Of a stretch of 64,000 nt of DNA, positions 62,196-64,000 are shown piece by piece. The notes under the pieces are model-generated. The model saw only the letters and a program-made list of their open reading frames with translations, searched no databases and was not told the origin of the DNA. Every line of letters begins with the position of its first letter. The first letter of the stretch is position 1. The stretch is taken from assembly GCA_022478985.1 (NCBI GenBank), contig JAKSZP010013586.1:1-64000 (forward strand). Direction: 5' to 3'. This stretch comes from Massospora cicadina (taxonomy: Eukaryota > Entomophthoromycota > Entomophthoromycetes > Entomophthorales > Entomophthoraceae). A program made the translations under genes and the position numbers.

Positions 62196-63783
62196 TTGAC
62201 TTCCAACTGCTTATCCTACCTGGTGTCTTCAGATTCTCCACTGGCTGCTCCAGTGTGGGGCAGTGACATAACTCCCTCTAGCATTTCCCATCCAGTGGGA
62301 AAATGCGCTCAGACTGGTTCATCCGGTCCTGCCAAAACCTTGGGTCAGTTCAAATCACCCAAGGATTTTGATACCCATTTTGCGCATACCCAGGCAGTGC
62401 CCCGCTGTCCCATGGTGCTCCCCTGGAGCAATATGCGCTTTAGCCTTTGGGTTGAATATGGGAAGTTATTCCAATATAATGATAAACAAATAATCAAAAT
62501 AGCTTAGGCGGTGATGCAACCTGCCAGATTCATAGACTTCCGCCACTACAAGGGGTAATTTAACTTGGGTTTCACATGTGAAGGTGATGCTGCCACTGCA
62601 GCAACTGTGCCCTTGGTTTTCCAGGGTACCCCTTTTCCCATCACTCAGACCCAGCTCCCAGCAGACACTACTTTGGTGGTCCAGTTTGCTATTTTGCCTA
62701 CTCACCTTCCCCCCGCGGTGCTCCATCAGGAGCTAAGAAGGTTTGACAGCATACAGCTCCAACCCCATCCTACAATTTGTAGTCCCAAATGGGGCCACAT
62801 GCCATGCTGGGGCTCAGGCATTTGTTACAATCAGCCTTGATTTTTAATAAGATTGCTTTGACAATTCCTCCCCATGCTGTCATCCCATCTGCCCCTGACC
62901 ATCCATTCTGGGCATGCGTTAAGGCAGACAGACTATTTGTCCATCCTGTTCTGAGTTGGACCACTCAAAATGCAAATGTCCATTCCTGGTGGCTTCTACT
63001 GGCTCTGAGCCCTCATTCACCAGAATCCATTATGCCACCAACCTCACGCTTTTTGTGGTATGAGATACTATCCTACCCCCCTTCTCCAAAGCCTACCATT
63101 ATAGATAAATCCACAACAACCAATCAAGCTCCTCCCACACCCAGTGCCACAGATTCTACCATTAGTCATGGGCAGGATTGGACAACATTTCGCCCCCATG
63201 CTGCCACCAAAGTAAACAATCATCAGCCATATGCCAATTCCCCAATTCAATTTAACCAGGACCCATGGGAGTTATTTGCTAAAAATGACGAATCAGGTAA
63301 TTTCATTGAAGAACCATCTCTAAATAATTAGCGGTTCATTAATTCAGAATTGGACAAGGGTGGTTAACCTGGAAGGGTAATTCCTGTTTCCTCCATAGTG
63401 CAGGTTTTGTTCATTCCAAGTTCAAAACCTATACTGACTAGAAAAATTCTCGGTGTGGTATATTTGTCCCAAGGTCAAACCACCTTGAACACCTTTTTTA
63501 ATTCAGAATGGGACGCCAAATATCCCCCTCATTTATATTCCCCACAGCCAAATGCCAAACCATTCTGCAGCGACCACCATCTTGCAGTCAAAGCAGCTGC
63601 CACTCTAGATTGTTGTCCCCTCTGCAAAGCTGTACTAAATCTGTGGCGATGCTCACAGGAGGAATTCTCCCTTCTGTTATCCCCTCAACTCTCCCCCCAC
63701 AAAGTAATAATACAATGAATCAACTTCACAAAGATGCCAATGACTCTATCCAGAACGTGGCAACTGTAGCGCGGAATTCTTAA
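62196..63783 (+). pseudogene. Broken Gag/ORF1-like protein, probably LINE ORF1
   Basis: Plus strand, shifting through frames: 62196-62507, 62565-62840, 62789-63331, 63398-63718 and 63508-63783. The second part (VFQGTPFPITQTQLPADTTL then VVQFAILPTHLPPAVLHQEL) resembles the globular part of LINE ORF1 proteins. It is followed by a Cys/His stretch (C-S-P-K-W-G-H-M-P-C-W near 62780-62815) that looks like a damaged zinc knuckle. The rest is Pro/Thr/Ser-rich. No RT lies downstream before the edge. It is not similar enough to the LINE at 18-23.5 kb to call the same family. Alternative: Gag of an unknown element. Confidence 0.4.
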
Positions 63784-64000
63784 GCTAAGATTACCTGAAC
63801 CAATATTGTCACATTTATTAAACTCCCAGACGCATGCATTAAAGCTGAAAAAGCTTTAGCTAAGTACATAAGCGCCATTTTTAGCTGGCAACTTCCATGA
63901 GATACCGAGCCTTAGAAATATTGAACCACATTCCTTGTACCTGACTCTCTTTCTGCTTGAATTAACTTTCTGAGAAAATTATACAGATAAAATAGTAATC
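63784..64000. other. Window edge, no call
   Basis: A plus-strand reading at about 63830-63900 (KLPDACIKAEKALAKYISAI) suggests the same element continues, but it ends at a stop and no motif is visible. Confidence 0.3.

Overview
The window is eukaryotic and almost certainly fungal. The one clear host gene, at 50.1-53.4 kb on the minus strand, has the order HR1-HR1-C2-C1-C1-AGC kinase, which is the layout of fungal Pkc1. Nearly everything else is decayed, nested retrotransposon. The lineage cannot be fixed by eye. The Pkc1 introns are unusually small: 12 of 14 are 33-39 nt.

Layout. 1.08-3.4 kb: plus-strand Ty3/gypsy pol relic (element I) and the start of its 3' LTR. 5.46-16.5 kb: minus-strand Ty3/gypsy element B. 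It has a 5' LTR, PBS, gag with a mutated CCHC knuckle, protease, RT, RNase H, integrase, PPT and a truncated 3' LTR. Both LTR copies carry a tRNA-Glu-like SINE, and a solo-type LTR (family A) sits inside B. 16.5-24.8 kb: plus-strand Ty3/gypsy element C, broken by a 70-bp palindrome in its RT and by a 5.4-kb minus-strand LINE (18.07-23.48 kb). 24.8-31.1 kb: minus-strand Ty3/gypsy element D with both LTRs, PBS and PPT. 31.1-33.97 kb: no clear gene. 33.98-46.24 kb: minus-strand chromovirus F with 1.64-kb LTRs and a perfect 5-bp target duplication. F is itself interrupted by element G (37.4-41.76 kb), a deletion derivative whose Gag carries a collagen-like Gly-X-Y domain between coiled coils. 46.25-48.88 kb: AT-rich and empty. 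48.9-50.0 kb: unresolved. 50.1-53.4 kb: the Pkc1 gene. 53.75-57.95 kb: a second AT-rich empty block. 58.6-59.4 kb: 3' end of another chromovirus (H), broken by a family-B LTR (59.4-60.5 kb). Beyond that lie a second family-A LTR (60.96-61.83 kb) and a broken plus-strand ORF1-like reading frame running to the edge.

No intact mobile-element gene is visible. B and the LINE have Asn for the second catalytic RT aspartate, F has lost its whole YLDD box, D has Tyr for the protease aspartate, and F has Glu for the protease DTG glycine. Pkc1 looks like a working gene: every splice junction keeps frame and all kinase motifs are present. Two 1-nt frameshifts, each at a run of five C on the coding strand where six would restore frame, are more likely consensus errors than decay.

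The points most worth follow-up are the collagen-like Gag of element G, the tiny Pkc1 introns with the paired C5 frameshifts, the LTR truncated exactly at a SINE head, and the small palindrome inserted at the RT active-site codons of element C.
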